Source of the DNA: Mycocentrospora acerina
Lineage: Eukaryota; Ascomycota; Dothideomycetes; Pleosporales
NCBI GenBank assembly: GCA_022701365.1
Contig: JAKUHH010000080.1
Location: 684,436-748,435, forward strand
Length of the DNA stretch: 64,000 bases
Direction: 5' to 3'
A program made the position numbers and the translations under genes. The notes below the pieces were generated by a model. That model saw only the letters and a program-made list of their open reading frames with translations, searched no databases and was not told the origin of the DNA. Every line of letters starts with the position of its first letter. Positions within the stretch are counted from its first letter, which is position 1. Shown piece after piece: positions 44,315 to 54,977 of the stretch.

Positions 44315-45942
44315 ATGCCTGGAGGTATTCATGCTCCCATTACAGAAATTCTGAAATGGCCAAAGTCAAACCTTAAAAACCCAATATTAAGACCAAACAC
44401 ACTCCTCTGGATTTCTTGTATTTGCGGCCCCATTACTGTTTGCATGATGATAGTAAGGTTGTGGGTTAGAGTCATATATCGGCGCAATCCTGGCTGGGAT
44501 GACTGGCTGATGCTGATTGCCACTGTATGTCCGAGATGGCTCATATGTGTTGTTAAACTCACAATTTTAGATACCAGCCACTGCACTTACAGTAGTTATT
44601 GCATGTGGTAAGTATACCAAATACCAATGCGGATGAAAATTGACGCGGTGTAGCAAGTACCACTGTATTCAACAGGCATATCTGGGATGTCGATTTCATT
44701 GGAGAAGTGGATAAGATTGTTGCTGCAAGAAAGTATATCTTTGCCATATTGCTAATGTTCAACAACACGTCTGGCATTATCAAGATATCTATCCTGCTAT
44801 TCTATCTTCGGCTCTCCGATCGTGGCGTATCGAAGAGATATCAATGGGCAATCTGGCTCAGCATAGGTTTCGTTGCGACATACACCATTATCATGTCAAT
44901 TATCCCCTTTGTTGTATGTCATCCCTTCTCGGCGTTCTGGGATCAAATGGATACAATTAAGATGCTCCAAGGATACAAGTATGACTGCCTTGATGAAGGT
45001 GCCGACATTCTAATTGGATGTATCTGCTCAGCCGTCCAGGATCTGCTCACTGCTATCCTTCCCACCTTCCTTTACTGGGATCTCCAAATCCCCATCCGCC
45101 AAAACCTGGCAATATTTGCGATATTTGCCATTGGATACGGCGGTGTTGCACTTGCTAGCATGCGTGCGTACTTCACTTGGAAGACATACAACGCAACTTA
45201 TGATGTCTCGTGGGAGACGTGGAACCTTTTCATTGTAACTATGCTAGAGCTGCACGTCGGCGCATTTTGCGCCAACGCACCTAGTTTTAAGGTGTTTCTC
45301 ACCTTTCTCATGAAGGAGAAGCTTCCTTCAATGGCTAAATCGGCAGGTTTATCACGTGGGAGGTTCAGCAAAGCGAGCTACCCTTCGGGATCAAGGTTGG
45401 ACAAGTCGAACAACAGCAGTGTGCTTGAAAAGATTGCCTGTTTGTTTTCGAAAGATCAAAGCACGCATAGCGAGAGCGCATACTTCTCTAAAAATGATAC
45501 AACAATTGCGGTCGATGTTCATGGGGATATCCATGCCCGGAAAGAACTTTATGTCATACGCTCCCCACCGCTGGTCATAAACAAAACAACAAGACCCATC
45601 CGTCACAGCGTACACGAGTCCGCAGACACCATTTCCATCCTCGGCAATTACGATGACATCGAGTTAGATCGCTATACGCCTGGCATGAATTGGCGCACAT
45701 CAAGTCTTGACGACATCGAAGCTGGTACCCATCATCCAATTTCTCCGAGACCCCAAGAAATCCTCCGCACTGTCAAAGTCCAGACCCAGGCATCCACAGT
45801 TCAAGAAATTTCGGACACACCAGGAGCCATTGCGACATTACAGATTATGGACCAGTACGACGGAAGCAGGCAACCAACCCCATATCACAACTTGTCTCGG
45901 AGCCCAAGCCGGCAAAAGCCCCAATGGCAATCCTGGTCATAA
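44315..45942 (+). CDS. SAT4-type rhodopsin-domain integral membrane protein
   Basis: Three exons, 44315-44524, 44571-44607 (37 nt) and 44654-45942 (introns both 46 nt), give 511 residues. The N-terminal half has seven hydrophobic spans typical of the fungal rhodopsin-domain (SAT4/PTH11-related) family, with WGxDDW-like NPGWDDWLMLIAT in the loop after TM2, RHIWDV before TM3, and FNNTSGIIKISILLFYLRL and CSAVQDLLTAILPTFLYWDL further on. The C-terminal 200 residues are cytosolic, Ser/Thr-rich and probably phosphorylated (SHSVHESADTISILGNYDDI-like). Proteins of this group are proposed GPCR-like sensors, and some act in infection or secondary metabolism. The ligand is unknown. The 37-nt exon is needed for the second span and is supported by phase. 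Confidence 0.85.
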
Positions 45943-47826
45943 GGCACCCACAGTTTTAGCATACAGCCGAGAATTTGCCAAGGAGAGAATGAAAGATAGA
46001 ATAAAAAAATTGCTTCACCCACGATTCATACAGTACTTTCTGGGATGTATGCTGGGGTAGACCCGAAGTCTTCGTAGGCCTCACTTACCACCATTAAATC
46101 ATGTAGAAACAAGTTAGCTACGTAATCCCTTCTTCACATTGGTAATTGTTGTCAATCCTATATTCTACGGCAACTCCTTGAAAACGCGCAGATTTTCGAA
46201 TTTATCAACTACCCCAGTACTACTACTACAAGGTTAGTCTGTCATATTATACACAACTTGAGATAGGCGTTTTAGAAGAGCTTAGGAAATCTATTCACCC
46301 ATACAAGGTACCACCCTGCTTTGTAATTGCTTCTTACGCTTGATGCTTCATTTTTTCTTTTAGCAAAGCCGTCCAGACTGACGATAAGGCGCAAATCTCA
46401 CAACGCTTGACATCACGCTATGGCAGCTAGCTCACATTCATTCCCTCGTTTTCTTTTTTACCGTCGTTGGATTTGCCACGCTAGCGTGAAACAGGGAGAG
46501 CTAAGGGGGTTCTTTACGAAGTATAGCCACCCATATTCACATTCACGTACGATTCCGGCCGCCAGGTTTCCCCCCACCACCATTACTACTGAATTAGAGC
46601 AGCTACTGGAAATGATTATCCTGATCTTCGTCTTCACCTTCATTTCCGTCACCGTCATCACCATCGTCATCACCAGCATCACCAAAAAGACAAGCAATAC
46701 CACTTCCATTTTCCCCAAAACTATCCAGGTAACCATACCACGTCCCACTTCCCACGTCCCCACACAAACCTCACCCCAATCCCTCCACTCGACCAATCTA
46801 CAAAGAAAAAGCGGAAGATGCCTTTCCCCCTTCCCACGTTTACGCGGGGAACGGAGCATGCCACAAGCTCCACACGCTAGCACCACCCAGTTCCACGGCA
46901 TTATCCGTGTCCATCCTTTCCCTTTCTCCACCAAGACGCCGCTACCCAGGTAGGTGGGCCGATGGACGGGAATACAGACAGATGGATGGATCAATAGATA
47001 GGCAGATAGATAGATTAACATGTAGACAAAGGCGGGACGATAGTGCATGTATAGCCGGGAAAAAAATGCGGTAGCGAGAAATGGTCGGGGGGTTCTTTTT
47101 GGCGCGTGTTTCGGGAACAAGGACTTGAATAGTAGGGTAATGGATAAGCTTTGATTACGTACGGAAGTGTAGTTCCTTGGTTTGACACCCGGAAGTTAAA
47201 TCGGCATGGCTGCATGAGACGTTTTGCTGTGGGTTGGCGGGTAAGTAGACGTTTTGCTGTGAGTTGGCGGGTAAGTCGTGGTGGTTGTTGAGAATGTTAG
47301 GTTTGTGATTCAATTTTCTACATGCATGTTCGCTTGGCGCGGAAAGTGGTATATACGAAGGAGCTCGTTTTGTTTTTGGTTTGTGTTCTGCTCGCCAGAT
47401 ATTAGTGCAAAACCTACAACTAACGAAAATATAGAAGCTCTTTTGTAGTTTGGTGGTTTCTGGAGCGAGCGCAAGGGGTTTCTAATTGCAGGGTATTCAT
47501 GATGAACATACTCATCTTATGCATACTTTGTTAGGTCAAGGTAAAAGAGTCGGGAAACTTTGCAAGTGCCATACCCCCACTTGTTGCACCACTACGTCAA
47601 TTCTTCTTCCTATCCGGCCCATTGCTCATATGTTGATAACACTTTATGTATACATATAGTATGTGACTCTCCCCTAACAATCCAGTAAATGCTCACCTGC
47701 TGTACGAAAAACAATTAAAAACAAATGTGGCCATCCGCAGGTATATGTGTCCCAAAGTTTCATCCTATCTAAAACAAAAGCCCGTATCATCCAATTCCAC
47801 GTATCTTTCACAATGCTGCTCATCTA
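45943..47826. other. long intergenic region with tandem duplication
   Basis: A 30-bp tandem duplication lies at 47218-47277. A minus-strand frame near 46735-46608 would encode a very acidic Gly/Asp-rich tail, but I could not build a gene around it. Longer opposing frames (46420-46953 + and 46458-47120 -) look like shadows. The rest is empty. Confidence 0.4.
47218..47277. repeat. 30-bp direct tandem duplication
   Basis: Two adjacent 30-bp copies beginning GACGTTTTGCTGTG and differing at two positions (GGGTTGGCGG against GAGTTGGCGG, and the last base). Confidence 0.85.
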
Positions 47827-50263
47827 TCAGCGCATTCTATAGTTTTCATATGCCTGCATAGGGTCAATGATGATCGTGTCCAAATCCATAAACGCCATGA
47901 TCTCAGAGTTCACGTCAAACGCGCCCGATTCGTCGAATGTAAGGTCAAGACTCTGCTGCGATTGAAGGGGGTTCATCGCGTCCCTAGGGGGTATGTTAGA
48001 AGAAGAAGAAGAAGGAGGAGGAAGAGGAAGAGGGATGCTTGGGATGTGGAAGTCTCAAACGGAGAGTACTTACGGGTCGAAGTCATTCCACAGCTGAGCG
48101 ATGAGTTGGTCATCCAAGTGGAGTGGTGTGCCCTCGTTGCTACCCTCACGTTTGATACTGGGATTGTTTTTGTTTTCGCTTGAGGGCTTGATGTCAATGT
48201 GAATACCTAAATCGGCGAGTCGTATTGGTGTCTCTTCGGTCACCATTTTGGTGAAGCCAATCTGCTCCATACTCCGGCAGAGCGCTATGCAGGTCTCGAT
48301 ATGGTCGCGATACTGATGTACTCTTGTGTGTGCATATGCAAGAAGGGAAATCATAACTAGGCGAAGAATGCATGTGCTATCAAATGCTGTAAGACTTGAT
48401 AACATGCCGTCGACGGCCATTTGTTGCAGGATAGCAAGACATTTCTGTGCAGCATCAATGCATGTTTTGCCCATTCGTTCGAACCACATTTTCTTAGACG
48501 AGTCGAGAGTCGTGTGTTTGATGACTAGGTAGAGCAGGAAGGGACGCGTGAGGAGGATAGTGGTGCTCCAGTATTGGAGGTGGAGGACGGCGACAGCGCG
48601 TTTGTGCGTTGGGGGCGCTGGGTTCTTGTAGTCTAGATGGGCTGGTATCCGCATGTACCATTTTCGAAGCGAGAGCAAAGACTCGGACACGGTTGAGAAG
48701 GAAATTGTCTTTGCAGAACGTTCTGTATAGACTGCTTGGATTATTTCTCGCTTCAGAAAACACAGAGAAGTCGAGGTAGGTAGCCAATTCAGCGGCGTGT
48801 ACAGTCCAGGATTCAGAGTCTACAAAAATTAGCTTTTTTTTTCAACTGTCGTCGTCAAGTGAGACTAACCTGTTCGGAGGAAGCTATAGTGGTGATTCTC
48901 ATGTTTCGTTCGTCGATGATGGTTGGGCTGCCATTTCTACATGCAATTTCCTGATCCAGCATGAACAACGTCCACCATATTCGGCGATTCTGCTCGCGTT
49001 CCAATACCATACCAGATGCGGCTTGATCGCGGTGCAAACCGAGGGAAAATGCCATTTGAATGCTCGCTCCCATGTAAAGATAGGAACTCACTCGAGAGCA
49101 CATGTTTTCGAGGTGAATGCTCTGACATTTGTTAGCCGTGGAAAAAAATTGATGATGTGGTAATCACTGACTAGGATCGTCAGAGCGCGGATACTCTCAA
49201 GATCCGCCTCATCATATACGGCTGGAATTAACTCCTTTGCCAGAGCGAGGTAGTCCTCAGAGGACTTGGCATCCAGTGGTGCACTCGAGTTTGACGATGG
49301 CGAGTAAGCATTAAAGTCTACACGATTGGATGCCCCGACGGAAAACATGGCATAAAGTGAGCACATCCACGAGCTTGATAAAGTTGCTAGAGTGGTGCTC
49401 AAGTATGTATCATCCACTCGTCGTAAAAGGGATTCGACGGGATATAGCCAGTAGGTACAGTGTACATCCTGGAGATATCTCGCAACATAAAGATCGCAGA
49501 GAGGTCGAGGCGGCAGATAATAGACCTCCTGTACGGTTGCTTCTGGGCATGGTGATGAGACTGGCAAAGACGGCGGGTAGGATCCTACTTTGGGGGCTTC
49601 AATAATGGCTGGGTTCTTGTGTTGATTCCCCAAAGTCCCAACGGCACCGTTGAAGGGTATATCGCTGTGGTTACCGACGTATCTGAATTTTCCTCTCGAG
49701 TCCTTCATCATGCAGCCTAAGGTTCCGTGCAGATCATCCACATCCTGTGCTTCTGTATTTGGAGGAACTTGCCCATCATCTGAAGGCGTTTCACTTTGTG
49801 CAAAAAGTCTGTCAGTATCCTGGATAGGCGGTGCGGCCAAGGAGCCATCTTCAATGGCCTTTACAATAGTTCGTAGCGACTGCAAGTTCAATTCGCGATC
49901 TGGGAAGAAATGCTGCAGGATACGTGTTGAACATTGATACTCCTCCTCGGTGACATGGTAGTAGGGGCGTTTCTTTCTTGGCGTAGCAATGGTGCACGTG
50001 GCGCCAGTGCGAGCACAGTAACGACATGGCCCTGGAACTTGAAGACGTCAGCCATCCGACATCAGTCTACTTGGCAAAAGACATGGCCTTACTAGGGTCA
50101 ATGCACTACAGTCCCGATCAGTAAATAAGACGGATATGGCGCGGGTGATTGGGTCTACCTTTGTCTTTCTGCTACGACACCGATCGCAGCTGTTGTGCGC
50201 TCGATGCGCATGTGGTGCCCTGAGGGAAGCGACAGGTCGTGATGTGGAGGAGCTATCAGCCAT
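47827..50263 (-). CDS. Zn2Cys6 transcription factor with microexon in the zinc cluster
   Basis: Six exons, 50263-50159, 50105-50093, 50037-49172, 49121-48870, 48819-48074 and 47983-47827, give 712 residues. The cluster is assembled from three exons. Exon 1 ends CDRCRSRKTK. The 13-nt exon 2 supplies the third Cys (CIDP). Exon 3 adds GPCRYCARTGATCTIATPRK, giving spacing C2C6C7C2C6C (about residues 26-53). A KKRPYYHVTEEEYQ segment follows. The fungal_trans domain covers about 200-520 (LCDLYVARYLQDVHCTYWLY, YMGASIQMAFSLGLHRDQ, QNRRIWWTLFMLDQEIACRN). The C-terminus is acidic (DLTFDESGAFDVNSEIMAFM). Introns are 53, 55, 50, 50 and 90 nt; the last holds an AGA-rich run. Target genes are unknown. Confidence 0.9.
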
Positions 50264-51017
50264 GGCGCTTTGGCGACGTTCCAGGATCCCCTAGAACAGA
50301 GGCTGTTTTCATTCGGCCGAGCTGCAGCGCGTTGGTAGGATGGGGTGGAGAAGTCGCGAGCTCGGTGGGACAGAGCCGATGGCGTATCGCGAAAATTGCC
50401 GACAAGGGGACAGGGTCAATGCACGCGATACTCGTTCAGTGCGAGACATGACGGTGTTGGGCCTCACAACGGCTAGAAATTGAGACTGATCGAGGGGATA
50501 ACATGCGACTTCTAACTGCTAAGTTCGGGCCTTGTACAAAGGTTATCCACGCCTTGGTGCGGCCGACGGAAGCAGCGGGCATGATGGTTGTGATAGGCTA
50601 AAGACCCGTTCGTATCCCGTGAACAGAATAGGCTAGTATCTTAACATGAGCTTTACCAGTGCGAAAGACGATTTTCTCAACTAAAGAAGCATCAATTGTT
50701 AAAAACTTGACAAGTAGTGATTCGGCGACAATTAACGATCGTCCGGGAGAAATACTGACGTTAAGAGTGACAGCTTCCTCTGGAGGTGTACTGAAGATGT
50801 GGCTTCGTACAACCCTCGCACATGCAAACATTTTGCTTTTTCTTCTCATCTCTACCAAGGAGCACATCTAAACATTGGTACAGTCCACAGGCACGAGAGG
50901 AATCACATAGGGAACGATGGCATTTGTCTAATAACGTGGAGTTTCATTCAAATTTACTAACACAGGTGAGCACAACAGCCAGTACTGCGTATCCACACGG
51001 CAACTGCAGCTCAGAAA
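50264..51017. other. intergenic
   Basis: Promoter of the second Zn2Cys6 gene and 3' flank of mid1. No other feature is recognised. Confidence 0.45.
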
Positions 51018-52923
51018 TCATACCCAAAGAAGAGCAACTACCAGCGATGCGACCAACGCCACAGTTTGTGAGCGTGCATACATTGCACTACCCGCGCCCT
51101 GCACATTCAGTTTAACAACCGCGCCGGGAAAGTTGCATCTTAATTCGTTACCGTCCGGATCGCGCAAGCCGTAGGAAAGTGCCCTGGCAGGAAAGTCTGG
51201 ACACGAGAAGCCCAGCTGTGCAGGACAACTTCTAACAATGTCAAAACACAAGTCCTCACAGGGAAGCATTTCCTTGTACGGACCGGGGCTGATTGTCGTG
51301 TCAATCATTGGATTGCGGCTTTGGCTGTATGCAAAACGGTCTCGCTTGGTTTCGTTGAACTCTCTGGTCAAGTTTCCTTCATAGGGCAAGGTGCCGTTGG
51401 GAAAGGGACTCTTGATGTTCCGCTCTTGGAGCCAAATATCATTTGCCGACCAGTCTTCGCAGCGCGGAACCAGCACAGAGCATAGCCAGCGTTTGTAGTC
51501 TGTGCGGCAGTCATCACAGGTGCGGGCGAGCGAGTACTGCGCGTCCGACGGGGCGTCACAGGCCACCTGGGCGAGCGAGTTCTCAAAATTTTGGTAGTAA
51601 TCGCGCGCTTGCTGCTCATAGACGTCTTTGAGCTGGGTGTCGTTGAATTTGTATTTCAACGAAGAAGGTACTGCGTAGGCGACTGAGTCGCAGAAGTCGA
51701 GGTCGAAGAGAACCTGACAGGAGTCCTCTGGCTGATATGTCAGCGTTGGTGCGGTGGAAAGATGCAGCGGAGGGGTGAAGCTTACCTGCTTTGGTGGTCC
51801 AGTTGAATTGCTGGAAGACCTTACCACCAGCTCTCACCGTGCCGACTCCCGGCAGCTGCCAGGTCTCTTCGTTTCCTTGGACAACGAGGTAGCCATTGTA
51901 GGTTGTGGCAGCCTCGAGGCCCTGTACGTGGAACTGGCCCTTGGGATAGCCGGCGCCAAAGTGAGTCGTAATGGTCGTGTCGGTGGTGAGATTGCTAATG
52001 GTCGTGTTGTCGAATTGCCGTTTGACGGCGCAGTACGAGTGCTCCAGGCCTGTGACGGGTGTTCGGTCGCCGGCCGGGAAGGCATACATGGTAAAGGGGT
52101 TGTTCTGCTTCCATTTATTGACGTTGTCGGTTTCGTTGGAGGCGGTGACGTTTGGTGCAGTGAGGTTGTAGGTGATGAAGAGGGCAGACTCGCTGTCCGT
52201 GTCGACCATGAACAGGAAAGGGTTGGTGGCGTTATAGCTGTGATAGAAGCCATCGGTGCTCGCAGCCACCTCAAAGTGCCAGCTCCCGAACCAGTCGTCG
52301 CTGAGCGTTGGTGCCGCGATGCCAATGTAGACGTCGGTGGACGCGTTGGCAATGAAGCTCGCAAAGCCGCCGTCAAAGGGGATGCCCGTCCGGTTGGTGG
52401 CCAGGTTGTTGGTTGAGGCGGGGCCGGGCTTCTGGTTCTGCGCCGACGTCGAGACGTACATGGTCAGCTGGGGCGAGGCGGGGCCGGTCGTGTTGCCGCG
52501 AGGGACGGGCTGCTGGCACGTGTTTGCCGAGATCCAGACGCTGCTGCTATTGTTTGCCTTGTTCTGCTTGGGCGCCGCGAGCATGAAGTAGGCCGTCGTG
52601 TCGGGATTCATGTCCTTTTCCGCCTTCTTGTTGTTGGCCAGCTGGCTCACTTCGGCCACCTGCCGTCCCAGCAGGCCGCGTGCAAAGTAGGCAAAGTCGG
52701 ACACGTAGCCCTCGGCGGCATCGCCCTCGAAGCCCTGCTCTTCTTGCTCTTCCTGCCCACCAAGCGACGCGGGCAACCCGAGCTGGCTGCCGTCGCCGGG
52801 CGCCGAGGCCACAACAAGCTCATCGGCACACGCGAGCGGCGCACGCAGCGCAACTAGCAGACAGCTCACAATGGCATACGCAAGCAGCCCCGACTGCGGC
52901 CATGCGCGCTTTGGCGGTTGCAT
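51018..52923 (-). CDS. MID1: stretch-activated calcium channel subunit Mid1
   Basis: Two exons, 52923-51786 and 51727-51018 (58-nt intron), give 615 residues. Mid1 is the extracellular, glycosylated regulatory subunit of the Cch1-Mid1 high-affinity Ca2+ channel at the plasma membrane. A signal peptide (LLAYAIVSCLLVALRAPLAC) precedes many N-glycosylation sites (NSS, NTT, NRT, NAS, NLT, NVT, NET). The C-terminal cysteine-rich region (SCQVLFDLDFCDSVAYAVP, ARTCDDCRTDYKRWLCSVLV, CEDLCFDIVRSCPAQLGFSC) resembles the frizzled-like fold of NALF/Mid1 proteins. The protein ends in a hydrophobic segment (TVALVASLVVALLWV) that could be a GPI signal. The splice joins TTKA to EDSCQ using the second of two nearby AG sites, the only one that keeps frame. 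Confidence 0.92.
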
Positions 52924-53531
52924 TGCCCTCTGCGCTGCCCTATCGACGGTTCTGGGGATACATGAGGGGGGTGTGCGCAGAAGGTGCGCAACGTGGGTGA
53001 GCGGGTGGGGGTTTGGAAGGCGCAATAGGGCAATTGGGCAGTTGGAAAGTTGGATAGTTGGGCAGTTGGGTACCAGTTGGATAGTAGCTGGATAGCCGGA
53101 TATCAGTCGGATAGTGGGATACCAGTTGGATAGTCGTTGGATGGTGGTTGGATATCTAGCTGGACCCCTGCTGTCAGAAAGAGCATAGGTACCTAGTGGT
53201 TGTTGTGCTGACGGACCCTGCCAAGCTCCATCTCCACCTCCACCTCCATCTAGTTAACGTTTGACTTGCAAATGAACGCATACCCTTCTGCTCCATGTAC
53301 ACCTTCTCTTCCAATCGCGTGCAAAAGAACACGGCTGCCTAACACAGTACACGGTCAAGGCCATCTTACCTGCAGCCTCAGCCCTCGTATTGTGGTCCCG
53401 TGTGACACACAGTCGCTAGACAACCTCCTTCTCTGCAGCCAAGCCATGTTTGTGCTTGGTCGATTGACATGTATAAAGTCGCGACTCTGCGGCACGATTG
53501 AACGCTCTGCATCTTGACTTACCACTATCCC
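52924..53531. other. intergenic, mid1 / MDR reductase divergent spacer
   Basis: 608 bp between divergent genes, so it contains both promoters. It holds the degenerate GTTGGATAG repeat (described separately) and CTCCACCTCCATC repeats at 53229-53252. Confidence 0.5.
53037..53159. repeat. degenerate GTTGGATAGT minisatellite
   Basis: About ten imperfect copies of a 9-13 bp unit around GTTGGATAG (variants GTTGGGCAG, GCTGGATAG, GTCGGATAG, GTTGGATGG) lie about 120 bp upstream of the mid1 start. Confidence 0.8.
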
Positions 53532-54617
53532 ATGTTCCCACCACCAAAAACAATGAAAGCATGGACTCACACGAGCGCTGGCCTCTACTCAGACGTCCTC
53601 GCTCTCTCCACCCTGCCCACCCCTGCCCTCACTTCGCCGACTCAAGTCTTGGTCCGAATATCCCATTGTGCCCTAAACCCAGGGGGCAGTATCATCATGC
53701 AGCTTATTCCCTTCTTCTTCCGTGGCTCCCTGGCAATCCCGGAGATGGACTTTTCAGGCACAATTGTGGAGACGGGCGCACGTGTTGCCGCTGGACGAGG
53801 TCTGCTTCCAGGTACCTGCGTCTTCGGCTCTATTCCCCTCGCGCACCATGTCAGAACGACCTCTGGCGCACTAGCTGAGTATGTCGTGGTAGAAAGTGAT
53901 GCAGTTGTCAAGATGCCAGACGCCATCAAGCCAGAAGAAGGTGCTGGATTGGGCATCGCCGGTGCCACGGCCCTTGAGATGATTAGGGCCGCCAATCTGA
54001 AAAAGGGCGACAGTGTGCTCGTAAATGGTGCGAGTGGAGGTGTCGGACATTTGGTTGTGCAAATGTGCCAGCACGAGGTCGGAGAGTCAGGCAAGGTCGT
54101 TGCTGTTTGTTCTGGGCGAAATGTAGAGTGGATCGAGAAGTACGGTGTCGAGGTCATTGATTACACCCTCCATGTGCCACTACATACCCATTTGGCGAGT
54201 ATATTTGGACAAACTCGCTTCGATGCGGTTATTGATGCTGTGGGAATCCAGAGTGTCTTTAATAACTGCCCCAAATTCCTTGCCAAAGGGAAACCCTACG
54301 TTACAGTCGGTCCGCGTGCTTACAGTTATACATTTACAGGCATGTGTGCAACACTCTTCGACATGGCTAAAAACGCTCTTTGGCCGCAAATTCTTGGAGG
54401 CACTCCCAGGCCATACTATCAAGTATCGGCAACCGCAAACCTCAAGGCCATGGAAGCTTTGGCTAAGATGGTGTCAGAGGGCATGTTAAAAGTTCATGCT
54501 AGAGTGTACGCCGAGACACACATATCCCAGGCATATGAGGATATGTTGGGTGGGCATGCGCAGGGAAAGATTGTGGTCATTGTAAACGATGAATTGGGAG
54601 ATGGTACAGTGACGTGA
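53532..54617 (+). CDS. MDR-superfamily quinone-oxidoreductase-like reductase
   Basis: Intronless, 361 residues from ATG 53532; MKAW at 53553 is a possible alternative start. It has the GroES-like N-terminal fold (VLVRISHCALNPGGSIIM, PEMDFSGTIVETG) and a Rossmann domain with GDSVLVNGASGGVGHLVVQM, the AxxGVG NADPH motif of quinone reductases. FDAVIDAVGIQSVFNNCPKF and GKIVVIV at the end are typical of the RTN4IP1/zeta-crystallin group. The Cys/His ligands of catalytic-zinc alcohol dehydrogenases are absent, so it should be a zinc-independent NADPH reductase. It resembles fungal reductases often seen in metabolic clusters; the substrate is unknown. Confidence 0.87.
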   Translation: MFPPPKTMKAWTHTSAGLYSDVLALSTLPTPALTSPTQVLVRISHCALNPGGSIIMQLIPFFFRGSLAIPEMDFSGTIVETGARVAAGRGLLPGTCVFGSIPLAHHVRTTSGALAEYVVVESDAVVKMPDAIKPEEGAGLGIAGATALEMIRAANLKKGDSVLVNGASGGVGHLVVQMCQHEVGESGKVVAVCSGRNVEWIEKYGVEVIDYTLHVPLHTHLASIFGQTRFDAVIDAVGIQSVFNNCPKFLAKGKPYVTVGPRAYSYTFTGMCATLFDMAKNALWPQILGGTPRPYYQVSATANLKAMEALAKMVSEGMLKVHARVYAETHISQAYEDMLGGHAQGKIVVIVNDELGDGTVT

Positions 54618-54977
54618 GCCAAGAGTGTCAAGCCACTTCTGAGGTTGAAGACGCCCCAACCATTTCCTTCTTCTGCCTTTTTCTTTACATATTGTCTACC
54701 TCTGTTCTTCCTTGTTCGGTTGTCTACAATTCTTGACTTAATACACGCTGATGGTCATGCGAAAAATGATCCGTACTGAACGCGTAGAGTTATGCGGCTT
54801 ATTTCCGTTAGTAGCTTGATGCTACCAGTGTGGAGAACCGAGGCAAATGACTAGACATCGGCTTCTGAGATGCACATGTGCAGAAACCTAAACACCACTA
54901 TATATCATCTCAACCGTGCACACTCTGCAGGTGTTGCCTTGGAAGCTTTAGAAGATTCGATTGATTCTCCACGCAAC
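54618..54977. other. intergenic
   Basis: Promoter of the AidB-like gene. The frame of that gene is open back to an ATG at 54870, which could lengthen the protein by 36 residues. Confidence 0.5.

Noticed and set aside
46458..47120. 220-codon minus-strand frame with Val/Met-rich stretch
   Set aside because: The ATG-ACG repeats look like an out-of-frame reading of Asp-rich sequence; no family resemblance.
51754..52416. 220-codon plus-strand frame inside mid1
   Set aside because: Antisense of mid1 exon 1, which has a clear signal peptide, glycosylation sites and family match.
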